The notes: a model not told the origin generated them from the sequence alone. A stretch of DNA of 64,000 nucleotides from Boseongicola sp. H5 (GCA_020622165.1 JACNMN010000002.1:434001-498000); one strand, 5' to 3'. Positions 8,801 to 18,281 are shown, counted from the first letter of the stretch. Numbers and translations: made by a program.

Positions 8801-9889
8801 TCAGGTTCCTGCACGGTCCGGCACGGCGGCCGGGTCCGGGTGATACTCCGCAACATCCGATCCGCGCGCGATCAGCTGCGCCGGCACTTCCTCCCGCAGA
8901 CGCTCCGGGTCGACCCCGCGGATCCGCGCGAAAAGCAGCTTGGCCAGACGCGCGCCGGCGGCGCGGCTGTCCACGGCATAGGTCGTCAGCGGCGGATGCG
9001 CCGTCGCCGCCTCGGGGATGCCGTCATACCCGATCACCGCCAGATCCGCCCCGATCCGCAGACCGTGGCGCGCCGCCGCGCGGTAAAGGCCAAGCGCGGC
9101 GAGATCGAGCGCGCAGACAACCGCGGTGGGGCGCTCGGCCAGCGTCAGCAGCCGCTCGCCCTCCGTCTCGCCCTGCGCCATCGTGATCGCGCCGCTGGTC
9201 ATCAACTCGGGCCGCATCTCCAGACCCGCCTCCGCCAGCCCCGCCAGATAGCCCTCGCGCCGCAGATGCGCATAGGTGTAGTCCAGCGCCCCGTTGATGA
9301 AGCCGATGCGGGTATGGCCGCGGCGCGCCAGCCGCAGAACCGCGGCCCTCATCGCGCCCTCGCCGCTGATATCGTGCCACGCGCAGCCCACGGGCTCGGC
9401 GGTGCGCCCGAACAGAACGAACGGCACGTCGCGCGCCCTCAGAAGCGCGATGCGGGCGTCCCGAAGCCGGGTCCGCGGCAGGATGAACCCATCCACCTTC
9501 CGCTCGTCGATCAGCCGGGCGAGGGTCGCGACCTCATCGGCCTCGTCCTGCGCCGTGGCCACGGTCAACGTCCAGCTTTCCTCGGAGGCCGCGCGCGAGA
9601 TGCCATCCAGAAAATCGGTGAGAAACGGTTTATGCGCATCGTCTCCGCCGGCATTCAGCACCAGCCCGAGCGCGCGGGCGCGCCCCGTGCGGATCGCCTG
9701 CGCCTGCGCCAGCGGCCGATAGCCCATCCGCTCGGCGGCGCGCATCACCCGGACGCGGGTCGCCTCGGCGATATCCGGATAGCCGTTCAGCGCCCGGCTG
9801 ACCGTGCCCTTGGCCAGACCGAGCGACCGCGCCAGATCGTTGATCGTGACCCGCGGGTTGCGCATCCGGGATGGCTTTGCGACTGACAT
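8801..9889 (-). CDS. LacI-family transcriptional regulator
   Basis: 362 residues from the ATG at 9889, preceded by GGGGAGAGAGATCA. The helix-turn-helix is near the N terminus (VTINDLARSLGLAKGTVSRA, about 12-31), with the hinge following GYRPLAQAQ. The rest is a periplasmic-binding-protein-like effector domain. It is the first gene of the catabolic operon and very likely its repressor, released when the sugar binds. A perfect 16-bp palindrome lies 32 bp upstream of its start, which suggests autoregulation and control of the whole operon. Confidence 0.93.
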   Translation of the reverse strand: MSVAKPSRMRNPRVTINDLARSLGLAKGTVSRALNGYPDIAEATRVRVMRAAERMGYRPLAQAQAIRTGRARALGLVLNAGGDDAHKPFLTDFLDGISRAASEESWTLTVATAQDEADEVATLARLIDERKVDGFILPRTRLRDARIALLRARDVPFVLFGRTAEPVGCAWHDISGEGAMRAAVLRLARRGHTRIGFINGALDYTYAHLRREGYLAGLAEAGLEMRPELMTSGAITMAQGETEGERLLTLAERPTAVVCALDLAALGLYRAAARHGLRIGADLAVIGYDGIPEAATAHPPLTTYAVDSRAAGARLAKLLFARIRGVDPERLREEVPAQLIARGSDVAEYHPDPAAVPDRAGT

Positions 9890-9920
9890 TGATCTCTCTC
9901 CCCGACTCATAAAGTTTCTT

Positions 9921-9936
9921 CCGAAACCGGTTTCGG
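9921..9936. promoter_or_regulatory. LacI-family operator upstream of the operon
   Basis: CCGAAACCGGTTTCGG is a perfect 16-bp palindrome with a central CG, the hallmark of LacI-family operators. It lies directly upstream of lacI, the first gene of the operon. The neighbouring gene on the other side runs in the same direction, so the site should serve only this operon. Confidence 0.75.
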
Positions 9937-9986
9937 CAAGGGAAAACATCAAAATCCGTTTCTGCAACGCGGCAAGACGGGCGAGA

Positions 9987-10970
9987 TCAGAGGCCCTGCA
10001 CCGTCACCCAGTCAAGGATCAGGTCGGTCACCGGCGCGCTCATCGCCGGGCTCAGGATGTCGCCCGCGATCACATGGCTGTAGGGGTCGGCGCCTTCCTC
10101 CGTCAGGTCCAGCGGCACGGCCGTCACCGGCCCGCCCCAGCCATCGGCAAAGGCCTGCGCCGCCTTGGCCGAAATCACCTGATCCTCCGGCGAATAGATC
10201 GACAGAAGCGGCGCGGTGACATCCGTGTAATCCCGGCTCCGCGCCTCCCGCATCAGCGCCGCAAGCGGCACCGCCGCGACGGTCGGATATGACGAGGTCC
10301 AATAGGTGCCATGTCGGGCGTTCTGAACGTCGAAACTGCGCGTGTCGCCCACAAGCCACGGCACCCAGACCCGTGCGGCGGGCCATTCCAGCAGCACCGC
10401 CGCCGGGTTGGCCAGTTCGAAATTGGCGGAAACCATGATCACCCCCACGATCGCCTCGGCCATGTCGGGCTCGGTCACCGCGATCGCGGCAAGGGTGGCG
10501 CCGGTGGAGGTGCCGATCACCAGCACCCGCTCGCCCACGGCCCGCGCCACCGCCAGCGCCTCGGCCGTGTCGTCGATCCAGTCGCCCGCCCGCGCCTCGG
10601 CCATCGCGACACCACCACGCCCATGGCCCGTCAGCCGGGGGTAGACCAGATTTGCGCCCAGCTCTGCGGCGACGGTGTCGGGGACGGGGCGGATCTCTTC
10701 CGAGGTGGCGGAAAACCCGTGGATGTAAAGCAGGCTCAGCGGGGTCCGCGCCCCCGCCTCCCCCGCCCAGATGATCCGCGCCTCCGTCCCGGGTGTGATA
10801 TCGTCGAACATCGCCTCTCGGGCCGCGTAGAAAGCCGCCGGGTCGCCCAGATCGCCCGCGAAGGGCCCGGCGCGGTCTACGGGTTCTGCCGGGGCGAAGA
10901 GCCAGACCGCCGCAACCAGCAAGACCAGCACCAGAAGCGCCCGGCCAAGCCATCTGCCAAGGCTACGCAT
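9987..10970 (-). CDS. Alpha/beta hydrolase, membrane-anchored
   Basis: 327 residues. An N-terminal hydrophobic segment (about 8-26, GRALLVLVLLVAAVWLF) is a signal anchor or signal peptide. The hydrolase fold shows an oxyanion loop YIHGFSATSEE near residue 84, the nucleophile elbow GTSTG near 154, an acid in SPEDQV near 260 and a terminal His in YSHVIAGDI near 299. It resembles serine esterases or carboxylesterases of the lysophospholipase kind. Its start overlaps the end of the upstream hydrolase gene by 8 bp, so the two form an operon. Substrate unknown. Confidence 0.85.
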   Translation of the reverse strand: MRSLGRWLGRALLVLVLLVAAVWLFAPAEPVDRAGPFAGDLGDPAAFYAAREAMFDDITPGTEARIIWAGEAGARTPLSLLYIHGFSATSEEIRPVPDTVAAELGANLVYPRLTGHGRGGVAMAEARAGDWIDDTAEALAVARAVGERVLVIGTSTGATLAAIAVTEPDMAEAIVGVIMVSANFELANPAAVLLEWPAARVWVPWLVGDTRSFDVQNARHGTYWTSSYPTVAAVPLAALMREARSRDYTDVTAPLLSIYSPEDQVISAKAAQAFADGWGGPVTAVPLDLTEEGADPYSHVIAGDILSPAMSAPVTDLILDWVTVQGL

Positions 10971-11709
10971 GGCCGAGAACCTCCTCGACCGCCGTCGTGA
11001 TCAGCGCCAGACAGGTTTCGTCAGAAAACCGGTGATCCGCGCCCTTGACCAGTTGCAGCCTGATATCCGGCCCCTCCAGATGGTCCAGAAGGCGCAGCGC
11101 AACCGACATGTCCACATCCGCATCCGCCGTGCCCTGAAGCATGCGGACGGGCACACCGATCTCCAATGGCGCGCGCAGAACAAGCTGGTCCCGGCCCTCC
11201 TCGATCAGGCGTCGGGTGATAATGTAGGGCTCGCCATACTCAGACGGCAGCGCCACCTGCCCGGTTTCGGCCAGTTCGGCCTTCTGCGTGTCGGAAAACC
11301 CGGCCCACATGCTGTCTTCGGTGAAATCCGGCGCCGCCGCGATGGTGACCAGCCCGGCCAGCCTTTCGGGATGCCGCCTTGCCATCAGAAGCGCGATCCA
11401 GCCGCCCATGGACGAGCCGACCAGCACTTGCGGCCCCTCCGTCAAGGCATGGATCGCAGCACTGGCATCTGCGGCCCAGTCGCCGATCGTGCCTTCGGTG
11501 AATTCGCCCGAAGAGGTTCCATGCCCGGAATAGTCGAACCGCAGGAACGCCCGGCCGCGGGCCCTGGCCCAGGCCTCCAGATGCAAGGCCTTGGTCCCCT
11601 CCTTGTCGGATTTGAACCCGCCCAGAAAGACCACGCCCGGCCCCGCGCCGTCGATTCGGTCATAGGCCAGCCGCCTGCCCTCCGGCGTCGTCAACATCCC
11701 GTCATCCAT
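10963..11709 (-). CDS. Alpha/beta hydrolase
   Basis: 248 residues, cytoplasmic alpha/beta hydrolase. Motifs: FLGGFKSDKEGTKA (oxyanion region, about 28-41), YSGHGTSSGEF, nucleophile elbow VGSSMGGW near residue 100, acid in GTADADVD near 193, and catalytic His in GADHRFSDE near 226. This pattern fits palmitoyl-thioesterase or carboxylesterase-like proteins (ABHD10/YqiA-like). It is first of a two-gene hydrolase operon and is divergent from the ArsR-SRPBCC gene, sharing a 151-bp promoter region with it. Confidence 0.85.
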   Translation of the reverse strand: MDDGMLTTPEGRRLAYDRIDGAGPGVVFLGGFKSDKEGTKALHLEAWARARGRAFLRFDYSGHGTSSGEFTEGTIGDWAADASAAIHALTEGPQVLVGSSMGGWIALLMARRHPERLAGLVTIAAAPDFTEDSMWAGFSDTQKAELAETGQVALPSEYGEPYIITRRLIEEGRDQLVLRAPLEIGVPVRMLQGTADADVDMSVALRLLDHLEGPDIRLQLVKGADHRFSDETCLALITTAVEEVLGHA

Positions 11710-11829
11710 GGCGCATATCCTCCCGGAAACCGGCTCTCATTCCTGCACGGACTGCCGTTTCAGACAAGGAAAACCCTGATTCCACTGCAAATAACGCCAC
11801 TTGAGCATTTTTTAAGTTACCATATTGTC

Positions 11830-11849
11830 ACGTGACTATTTATTCACGT
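11830..11849. promoter_or_regulatory. Candidate ArsR operator in a divergent promoter
   Basis: ACGTGA and TCACGT form an inverted repeat with an 8-bp AT-rich spacer, and the left arm is itself part of the perfect palindrome GTCACGTGAC (11827-11836). The site is 11 bp before the ATG of the ArsR-SRPBCC gene in an AT-rich island, where binding would block that gene and possibly the divergent hydrolases. Confidence 0.5.
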
Positions 11850-11860
11850 ATAAGCCTCTC

Positions 11861-12604
11861 ATGGATGCGATCTTCAAAGCCCTCAACGACCCGACCCGCC
11901 GTGCGCTGCTGGACAGCCTGCGGCGCAAAGACGGGCAAACCCTGACCGATCTGGAAGAGCAGCCGGATATGACCCGGTTCGGGGTCATGAAGCACCTCAA
12001 GATCCTTGAAGACGCCCATCTCGTCGTCACCCGCCGCCATGGGCGGTTCAAGTACCACTATCTCAATGCCCTGCCCCTGCAGGAGATGCTCGACCGCTGG
12101 GTCGCGCCCTTCCTGAGACCGCAGGCCCGGGCTTTGAGCGATCTTAAAACCAAGCTGGAAAGAGAGGGAATTATGGGTAAACCCGACTTCATGATGCAGA
12201 CGTTCATCCGCTGTTCGCAGGATGCACTATGGGATGCATTGACCAGGGCCGATCAGATGGCCGCCTATCATTTCATGTGCAGCGAGGTGCGGGGGGATCC
12301 CAAACCGGACAATGTGACCGAGTTCATCCTGCCCGACGGCAACACGATGTTGCGTCAGGTCACCACCGAGATGGATCCCAAGACCCGTATCGCGATGACC
12401 TTCGAGCCCGCGTTCATGGGGCCGGACGCGCCCGCCTCACACATGGTCTATCTGATCGAGCCCCAGGGCGAGACCTGCATGCTCACGATCGAGCATTACG
12501 ATATGGCACCGGGTCAGGAAGGCTTCGGCGAGGGCTGGGCACGCCTTGCCTCGTCGCTCAAGTCCTATCTGGAGACAGGCGTGGCCCTGAAAGGAGCGGC
12601 CTGA
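11861..12604 (+). CDS. ArsR-type HTH fused to SRPBCC (AHSA1-like) domain
   Basis: 247 residues from the ATG at 11861; a TTG at 11825 in frame lacks a good ribosome site. Residues 1-95 are a winged-helix ArsR domain (MDAIFKALNDPTRRALLDSL, then RFGVMKHLKILEDAHLVVTR). Residues about 105-247 are an AHSA1/SRPBCC ligand-binding fold (DALWDALTRADQMAAYHF, then WARLASSLKSYLE). ArsR and AHSA1 genes usually lie side by side in this regulator/sensor pair; here they are one protein. There is no thiolate metal-binding motif, so the ligand is probably organic. It ends one base into the start of the MAPEG gene. Confidence 0.87.
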   Translation: MDAIFKALNDPTRRALLDSLRRKDGQTLTDLEEQPDMTRFGVMKHLKILEDAHLVVTRRHGRFKYHYLNALPLQEMLDRWVAPFLRPQARALSDLKTKLEREGIMGKPDFMMQTFIRCSQDALWDALTRADQMAAYHFMCSEVRGDPKPDNVTEFILPDGNTMLRQVTTEMDPKTRIAMTFEPAFMGPDAPASHMVYLIEPQGETCMLTIEHYDMAPGQEGFGEGWARLASSLKSYLETGVALKGAA

Positions 12605-13014
12605 TGGAATTCCCCACCGAACTGGGCATTCTGACCTGTCTGATGATCCTCGCGGCGTCGCTCTGGATCCCCTATGTGATCGGCATCTCCTCGGACCCGT
12701 CCGAGGAGGAGGCCTTCGCACGGCCCGCCACGATCAGCAATCTGCGCCCCTGGGTGCAGCGTGCCCATCGGGCGCATCTGAACCTGCTGGAACAGGGCAT
12801 TCCCTTCGCCATCCTGGTTCTGCTGGTCGACCGGATGGACGGGTTCACCGCGCTCACATACTGGACGTCGATCGCCTTCTTCTGGCTTCGCGTCGCCCAT
12901 GCGCTCGGCATGATCACCGGCGTGGCGGGAATGCCGATCCGGCCCATCATCTTCACCGCCGGATGGCTGTGCTGCATGATCATGGCCTATGCGGTGTTCG
13001 CCGCCGGCCTCTAG
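12604..13014 (+). CDS. MAPEG-family membrane protein
   Basis: 136 residues, four TM helices (about 7-25, 57-75, 83-100, 112-133). The arrangement PWVQRAHRAHLNLLEQGIPF near residues 50-69 is typical of the MAPEG family (membrane-associated eicosanoid/glutathione metabolism). Bacterial members have glutathione-transferase-like roles or unknown functions. Start and the upstream stop share a base (TGATG), so it is translated with the ArsR-SRPBCC regulator and is probably under its control. Confidence 0.85.
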   Translation: MEFPTELGILTCLMILAASLWIPYVIGISSDPSEEEAFARPATISNLRPWVQRAHRAHLNLLEQGIPFAILVLLVDRMDGFTALTYWTSIAFFWLRVAHALGMITGVAGMPIRPIIFTAGWLCCMIMAYAVFAAGL

Positions 13015-13016
13015 CG

Positions 13017-14315
13017 TCAAGACCCCTCGGCCTGTTCCACCTCGTTCAGGCCGAGGGCCACCGCGGCGGCGGCAAGGCTCATCGCCGCAAAGACGCCCAC
13101 GGCCCAGACCGCGCCAAGGGCCGAGGCCAGCGCCCCGAACGCCCCGCTGGCCAGCAGGATCACCCCGATCACCGTGTTCGACACCGCCGTGTAGGCGGCG
13201 CGCTGATCCGCGGGCGCCATGTCGACCAGATAGGTGGATCGCCCCTGCCGGACGCCGTGATATGCGATCATCAGCACGAACAGCACCGACGCCACGGCCC
13301 AGGTCTGGGTGAAGAGGCCCGCCAGATGCAGCAGGACGGCCGCCACCAGCGCCGCGCCGCCGGCGCATCCGGCCAGCAGCAGGACCTTGCGGCTGGACCG
13401 GTCGGCCAGCCGCCCCCAGATGTAGGAGCTGAGCAGCGACGCCACCGCCGAGGCCAGAACCAGCGCGCCCAGTTGCGCGAAGGGGCCGCCATCGCCGCCG
13501 CTGCCCAGAAGCACCAGAAAGGGCGGGGCGAGCGCCGTCGCCGTCAGCAGGCCGCGCACCGCGATGAACCGGGTCAGCTGCGCATCGCGCCCCAGAAGCG
13601 CCAGATGCCTGAGCGGGTTGCCCGAGGGCTCCGCCGTCTCCTCGCTCGGGCGCTCCGACAGGGTGGAAAAAAGCGTCGCCGCCAAAAGCCAGAACGCCGC
13701 CGCCAGCACCAGCGCGCCGATCACCAGCGTCAGCCGGGGCGCGGGCTCCCAGATCAGCGCAAGCGCAAACGCCACCACCCCCACCGACGCCGCGGAGGAG
13801 GCAAGCCCGGTCACCGTCCCGCGCCGGGTCTTGGCGACCGTCTTGCCCAGAATGTCCTTGTAGGAGACCGAACACAGGCTGCGCGCCAGCGCCAGCACCG
13901 CCAGCAATGCGCAGATCGTGAGACCGGCGGCCACGCCCTGCAATGTCAGACCGGCCAGAACGATACCGCCCGCCGCCGCCCCCTGCACCGCGCTTCCGCC
14001 CACCCAGACCCATTTGCGGACGCGCAGGGCGTGAACCCGGTCCGCGGTCCAGAGCTGCGGCAAGAGCGCCCCGGCCTCGCGGATCGGCACCAGCAGCCCC
14101 ACAAAGAGCGCAGGCGCCGCCAATGTCGTCAGCAGCCATGACAAAACCAGTTTCGGATCGATCAGCCCGTCCGCGACCTTGGTCATCGACAGCGATGCAG
14201 CATGGCGCAGCGCGTTCCCGGCTTCGGCGCTCTCCGCGCCCTCGGGAAGATCCGACGCGGAGGCATCGGCATCGAACACGGCCTCGAAGACCGTTTCCTC
14301 GAATGTATCGTTCAT
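13017..14315 (-). CDS. Major facilitator superfamily transporter
   Basis: 432 residues from the ATG at 14315; the frame is open further but that part has no coding signal and reaches into thrS. After a ~45-residue acidic N-terminal tail ([20 protein letters not shown]) there are about 12 hydrophobic helices with a typical MFS loop ([15 protein letters not shown] near residue 300). Substrate not recognisable. Its 3' end converges on the MAPEG gene with only 2 bp between the stops. Confidence 0.85.
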   Translation of the reverse strand: MNDTFEETVFEAVFDADASASDLPEGAESAEAGNALRHAASLSMTKVADGLIDPKLVLSWLLTTLAAPALFVGLLVPIREAGALLPQLWTADRVHALRVRKWVWVGGSAVQGAAAGGIVLAGLTLQGVAAGLTICALLAVLALARSLCSVSYKDILGKTVAKTRRGTVTGLASSAASVGVVAFALALIWEPAPRLTLVIGALVLAAAFWLLAATLFSTLSERPSEETAEPSGNPLRHLALLGRDAQLTRFIAVRGLLTATALAPPFLVLLGSGGDGGPFAQLGALVLASAVASLLSSYIWGRLADRSSRKVLLLAGCAGGAALVAAVLLHLAGLFTQTWAVASVLFVLMIAYHGVRQGRSTYLVDMAPADQRAAYTAVSNTVIGVILLASGAFGALASALGAVWAVGVFAAMSLAAAAVALGLNEVEQAEGS

Positions 14316-14421
14316 CAGAGTCCCTGGCGTTGACTTGGGTCTGCGAGGAAGGCACATAGCACACAGACCCAAACCCGCAACCGGGCGTTTTGTAGGCGCC
14401 AGACCGACGAGGAGATGGCCG

Positions 14422-16368
14422 ATGGCCCAGATTTCCCTGACATTCCCCGATGGCAATTCCCGCGACTACGCCGCTGGCGTCACCCCGGCGGAGGTTGCTG
14501 AAAGCATCGCCTCCTCCCTTGCGAAAAAGGCGATTTCGGCCTCGGTGAACGGCGCCCACTGGGATCTGTCCTGGCCCATCGAGGACGATGCCGAGATCGC
14601 CATCCACACGATGAAGGATGCCGAACCGGCGCTGGAACTGATCCGCCACGACTGCGCCCATATCATGGCCCGTGCGGTGCAGGAGATCTGGCCCGAGGTG
14701 AAGGTCACCATCGGCCCGGTGATCGAGAACGGATTTTACTACGATTTCGACCGCGCGGAGCCGTTCACGCCCGAGGATCTGGGCGTGATCGAGGCGAAGA
14801 TGAAAGAGATCATCAACCGCCGCGACCCGGTCACCACCGAGATCTGGGAGCGCGACCGCGCCATCGGCTTCTACAAGGCCAATAACGAGCCCTACAAGGT
14901 CGAACTGATCGAGAGCATTCCCGGCGACGAGCCGCTCAGGATGTACTGGCACGGTCACTGGCAGGATCTCTGCCGCGGCCCCCATCTTCAGCATACCGGG
15001 CAGGTGCCCGCGGATGCCTTCAGGCTGATGAAGGTCGCCGGCGCCTATTGGCGCGGCGATTCAAACCGGCCGCAGCTTCAGCGGATCTACGGCGTCGCGT
15101 TCCAGAACCGGGAGCAGCTGAAGGCCCATATGACCTTTCTGGAGGAGGCCGAAAAGCGCGATCACCGCCGCCTCGGCCGCGAAATGGAGCTGTTCCACTT
15201 TCAGGAAGAGGCGCCCGGCATGGTCTTCTGGCACCCCAATGGCTGGTCGATCTACCGCGAACTTGAGGACTACATGCGCCGCAAGCTCACCAAGGCCGGC
15301 TATAAGGAGATCAAGACCCCGCAGGTCGTCGACCGCAAGCTGTGGGAGGCCTCCGGTCACTGGGACAAATACCGTGAGAACATGTATATCACGGAGATCG
15401 ACGAAGAGCACGCGAACGAGAAACGCACCAATGCGCTCAAGCCGATGAACTGCCCCTGCCACGTGCAGATCTTCAACCAGGGCATCAAATCCTACCGCGA
15501 TCTGCCGCTGCGTCTGGCCGAGTTCGGCTCGTGCCACCGCTACGAGGCCCATGGCGCGCTGCACGGGCTGATGCGGGTGCGCGGCTTCACGCAGGATGAT
15601 GCGCATATCTTCTGCACCGAAGACCAGATCGAGGCGGAATGCGCGCGCTTCATCGATCTGCTGTCCAGCATCTACCGCGACACCGGGTTTTCGGAGTTCG
15701 ACATCAAACTCTCCACCCGGCCCGAAATTCGCGTGGGCTCCGACGAGATCTGGGACAAGGCGGAAAGCGCACTGGAGAAAGCCATCCTCAGCGTCCGCAA
15801 CGATTACGAGATCGACCCGGGCGAAGGCGCCTTCTACGGCCCGAAACTCGATTTCAAGCTGACCGACGCGATCGGCCGCGAATGGCAATGCGGCACCTTC
15901 CAGGCCGATTTCAACCTGCCCGGACGGCTCGACGCCAACTATATCGGGGAGGACGGGGCGAAGCACCGGCCCGTCATGCTGCACCGCGCGATCCTGGGCT
16001 CGTTCGAGCGCTTCATCGGTATCATGATCGAAAACTACTCCGGCAAGCTGCCGTTCTGGCTGGCCCCGCGTCAGGTGGTCGTGGCCGCCATCGTGTCGGA
16101 AGCGGACGACTATGTGCAGGAGGTGACGCAGATGCTCAAGGATGCGGGCATCCGCGCCGAGGCCGATATCCGCAACGAGAAGATCAACTACAAGGTCAGG
16201 GAGCATTCGGTGGGCAAGGTGCCCGTGATCCTCGCCATCGGCCGCAAGGAAGTGGAGGACCGCACCGTCACGCTCCGCCGTCTGGGCGAGAAACAGACCA
16301 GCGTGCTGCCGGTGCCGCAAATGCTGGACGATCTCACCAAAGAGGCCGTGCCCCCCGATCTGCGGTAA
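14422..16368 (+). CDS. thrS: Threonyl-tRNA synthetase
   Basis: 648 residues, the standard length. The ATG at 14422 follows GACGAGGAGATGGCC; the longer open frame upstream overlaps the divergent MFS gene and is not used. Domains in order: TGS (1-62), editing domain with the [10 protein letters not shown] motif near residue 75, class II catalytic core (motif 2 near [20 protein letters not shown], with the MNCPCH zinc-site Cys near residue 345), motif 3 in [13 protein letters not shown], and the C-terminal anticodon-binding domain. It charges tRNA-Thr. Divergent from the MFS transporter. Confidence 0.97.
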   Translation: MAQISLTFPDGNSRDYAAGVTPAEVAESIASSLAKKAISASVNGAHWDLSWPIEDDAEIAIHTMKDAEPALELIRHDCAHIMARAVQEIWPEVKVTIGPVIENGFYYDFDRAEPFTPEDLGVIEAKMKEIINRRDPVTTEIWERDRAIGFYKANNEPYKVELIESIPGDEPLRMYWHGHWQDLCRGPHLQHTGQVPADAFRLMKVAGAYWRGDSNRPQLQRIYGVAFQNREQLKAHMTFLEEAEKRDHRRLGREMELFHFQEEAPGMVFWHPNGWSIYRELEDYMRRKLTKAGYKEIKTPQVVDRKLWEASGHWDKYRENMYITEIDEEHANEKRTNALKPMNCPCHVQIFNQGIKSYRDLPLRLAEFGSCHRYEAHGALHGLMRVRGFTQDDAHIFCTEDQIEAECARFIDLLSSIYRDTGFSEFDIKLSTRPEIRVGSDEIWDKAESALEKAILSVRNDYEIDPGEGAFYGPKLDFKLTDAIGREWQCGTFQADFNLPGRLDANYIGEDGAKHRPVMLHRAILGSFERFIGIMIENYSGKLPFWLAPRQVVVAAIVSEADDYVQEVTQMLKDAGIRAEADIRNEKINYKVREHSVGKVPVILAIGRKEVEDRTVTLRRLGEKQTSVLPVPQMLDDLTKEAVPPDLR

Positions 16369-16402
16369 TCGCCCCGGCGCCTCTTCGGCGACAGGCAGGA
16401 AC

Positions 16403-16422
16403 CCGCCCGGCAAAACGGGCGG
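16403..16422 (+). terminator. Hairpin downstream of thrS
   Basis: A 7-bp stem (CCGCCCG with CGGGCGG) around GCAAAA, 35 bp after the thrS stop. No T-run follows, so intrinsic termination is uncertain; it may only protect the 3' end. Confidence 0.4.
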
Positions 16423-16482
16423 CAAAGGCAACCGGTGACAAGGCCCCGCATGCGCCCTATAGTGTTCGCGGGCGATGGGTAA

Positions 16483-16498
16483 GCGCAATTTTTTGCGC
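16483..16498. promoter_or_regulatory. Small inverted repeat before the Hint gene
   Basis: GCGCAA, TTTT, TTGCGC forms a 6-bp stem with a T4 loop, 29 bp upstream of the Hint-protein ATG. It could be an operator or leader hairpin. The functional assignment is weak. Confidence 0.3.
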
Positions 16499-16527
16499 AT
16501 CTGTGTGTTGTAGTATCAGGTTGCCCA

Positions 16528-17547
16528 ATGCCCGTTTTTTCCTTGTCTGCATGGCAGATTTCCGACTTTTCCGGCCCGCTTGGCGACCCGGATAACGCCT
16601 CCCAAACCACTCCCCGATTTGCGAATGGAACGCGCAGCAGGCTCGATGCCGACGCGTCCGAGGTGCAGGTGAGCATCTCCGACGACGACAGCCGGTTGCA
16701 GGATGCGTTTCTGGAAGACGGGGTTATATCCACGCTGGCCGCGCCGCTTACGGTCAACGGCACCACCTTTCCCGCCGGCGCCAGCATCGAGCTTGAACTG
16801 GCGCTTGTCACCCGCGGGAACGATCCGATCACCTTTTACGTCGGCCGCATCGGGACGGGGGCATCGAACTCCGGCACCAATCAGCTTGTGTTCACCGACA
16901 AACCCATCACCCCCGGCACGCTCTACCGGTTCGGCAACAACGGGATCGACGGCCCCGAAGTGCCCTATGACGTCATCTGCTTTGCCAGCGGCACCCAGAT
17001 CGACACGCCGGACGGCCCCCGCGCCGTTGAAACCCTCGATCTCTGGGATGCGGTCCTGACACAGCGGCACGGCGCCCAGTTGCTTACCTGGATCGGGCAC
17101 CGCTGGCTGAGCGCCGAAGACCTGCACCGCGCGCCGCATCTGGCCCCGATCTCCATCGGCCCCTACAGTCTCGGAAACGGGCCGAACCGTACCCTGATGG
17201 TCTCGCCCCAGCATCGGGTGCTGCACAGATCGGCCGCGGCGGAGATGGCCTTTGGCAGCAATCAGGTTCTGGTCCCGGCCAAGGCGCTCTGCAACGGGGA
17301 GACGATCCGCCAGATCTTTCCGCCCGGCGGCGTCCATTATTATCACCTGATGTGCCGAAATCACGAGATAATCCGCAGCAACGGCATCTGGAGCGAAACA
17401 CTCCTGCCCGGCCCCGAAGCCTTGCGCAGCCTTGATCCCATGCAACGGGCGGAGCTTCTGTCTCTGTTTCCCGAACTCTCGGACGCCCCGGTCGAGGCCG
17501 CCCACCCGGTTCTAAGCGTCCGGGAATACCGCGCGCTGTCGGTCTAG
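16528..17547 (+). CDS. Hint-domain (intein/hedgehog-like) protein
   Basis: 339 residues. An N-terminal beta-rich region (about 1-145, FSLSAWQISDFSG to YRFGNNGIDG) precedes a Hint domain (about 150-305). It starts CFASGTQIDTPDGPRAVETL, with the nucleophile-position Cys, and carries the block-B element VSPQHRVL. Such Hint proteins are abundant in roseobacters and are thought to be self-cleaving secreted proteins; that role is inferred from the family. No Sec signal is visible, so a type I-like exit is possible. The usual GDxV element after the first block reads DLWDAV here, which may weaken activity. Confidence 0.82.
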   Translation: MPVFSLSAWQISDFSGPLGDPDNASQTTPRFANGTRSRLDADASEVQVSISDDDSRLQDAFLEDGVISTLAAPLTVNGTTFPAGASIELELALVTRGNDPITFYVGRIGTGASNSGTNQLVFTDKPITPGTLYRFGNNGIDGPEVPYDVICFASGTQIDTPDGPRAVETLDLWDAVLTQRHGAQLLTWIGHRWLSAEDLHRAPHLAPISIGPYSLGNGPNRTLMVSPQHRVLHRSAAAEMAFGSNQVLVPAKALCNGETIRQIFPPGGVHYYHLMCRNHEIIRSNGIWSETLLPGPEALRSLDPMQRAELLSLFPELSDAPVEAAHPVLSVREYRALSV

Positions 17548-17559
17548 CGGGCGCGGCGC

Positions 17560-17934
17560 TCAAAAATGCGCCACCTCCTCGTCAGGCCTGCCCGCGGCCA
17601 GCGCCAGAACGCCGCCCAGACCGCAAAAGGCGATGGGGAACATCGTGGCCACGTTGAAGCCGAATGCATGATACATGCCCGCCGCCGAGATCAGCAGCAG
17701 GACACCACCCCACAACGCCCGGGCGCGCGCCATCGCACCGCCCGCAACGGCCAGAAGCGGCGCGAGGATCGCGACGGTCTGGAACAGTTCCGGACGGTCC
17801 ACCTGCCGCGCCAGATCCGGCACCTCCCCGAAATACTCGATGAACGCCACATATCCGTAGACGAAAAAGCCGACGATCATTCCCAGAACGCCGCCGATTA
17901 TCCCGAGGACCAAGGCCGCATTGCGCATGTTCAA
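17560..17934 (-). CDS. Conserved small membrane protein, function unknown
   Basis: 124 residues with four hydrophobic segments (about 5-33, 50-68, 74-92, 96-113) and a short soluble loop EYFGEVPDLARQVDRPELFQ between the first two. A second ATG two codons in is an equally good start. No enzyme motif is visible. It lies between the Hint gene (convergent, 12 bp apart) and the bufferin operon (divergent). Confidence 0.65.
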   Translation of the reverse strand: MNMRNAALVLGIIGGVLGMIVGFFVYGYVAFIEYFGEVPDLARQVDRPELFQTVAILAPLLAVAGGAMARARALWGGVLLLISAAGMYHAFGFNVATMFPIAFCGLGGVLALAAGRPDEEVAHF

Positions 17935-18281
17935 ACCCTATCTGCTGCACGAATCCCCACCGATATGGCCCCTCATCGCCGGCAATCCAAGGCGGGCGCG
18001 CGCCGGGCTTGCGGTGAAACAATTGCCCCGTTTCCCCGTTACAGCCGCAAATCGCGGCTCTTGGCGCGCATGCGCCGGCAATCGGCGAAACCGCCTTGTT
18101 TTTCGCACCCTGCCCCCTGCCGCACCCGGACCCCGGCGGGCTCACAGGCGTCTCGCAAATGCTCACGGGCTCGTGGGCCACGGGTCTGTGATTGGCCAGT
18201 GAGCGGCCCCGCCCGCTAGCTGTTGGCCCATCGCAGCTAGTTGCGATCTTGCCGTCTAACCAATCCTGGAGAGTTACCGAC
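17935..18281. other. Intergenic region before the bufferin operon
   Basis: 347 bases without a supportable gene between two divergent genes. The distal part is GC-rich and featureless. The last 70 bases hold an inverted repeat at 18216-18240 and a GGAGAG ribosome site just before the precursor gene, so the buf promoter should be here. I could not identify -35/-10 boxes with confidence. Confidence 0.5.
18216..18240. promoter_or_regulatory. Inverted repeat, candidate operator of the buf operon
   Basis: CTAGCTG and CAGCTAG are perfect inverted 7-mers separated by 11 bp (TTGGCCCATCG), centred 54 bp before the start of the DUF2282 gene. CTAG tetramers are rare in such GC-rich DNA, which makes the pair stand out. 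It could bind a metal- or stress-responsive regulator; none is encoded next to it. Confidence 0.5.

Noticed and set aside
108-9000. Several very long open frames on the + strand opposite the catabolic operon
   Set aside because: They show no recognisable domains, are Arg/Pro/His-rich and lie exactly opposite clear genes; they reflect high GC codon bias.
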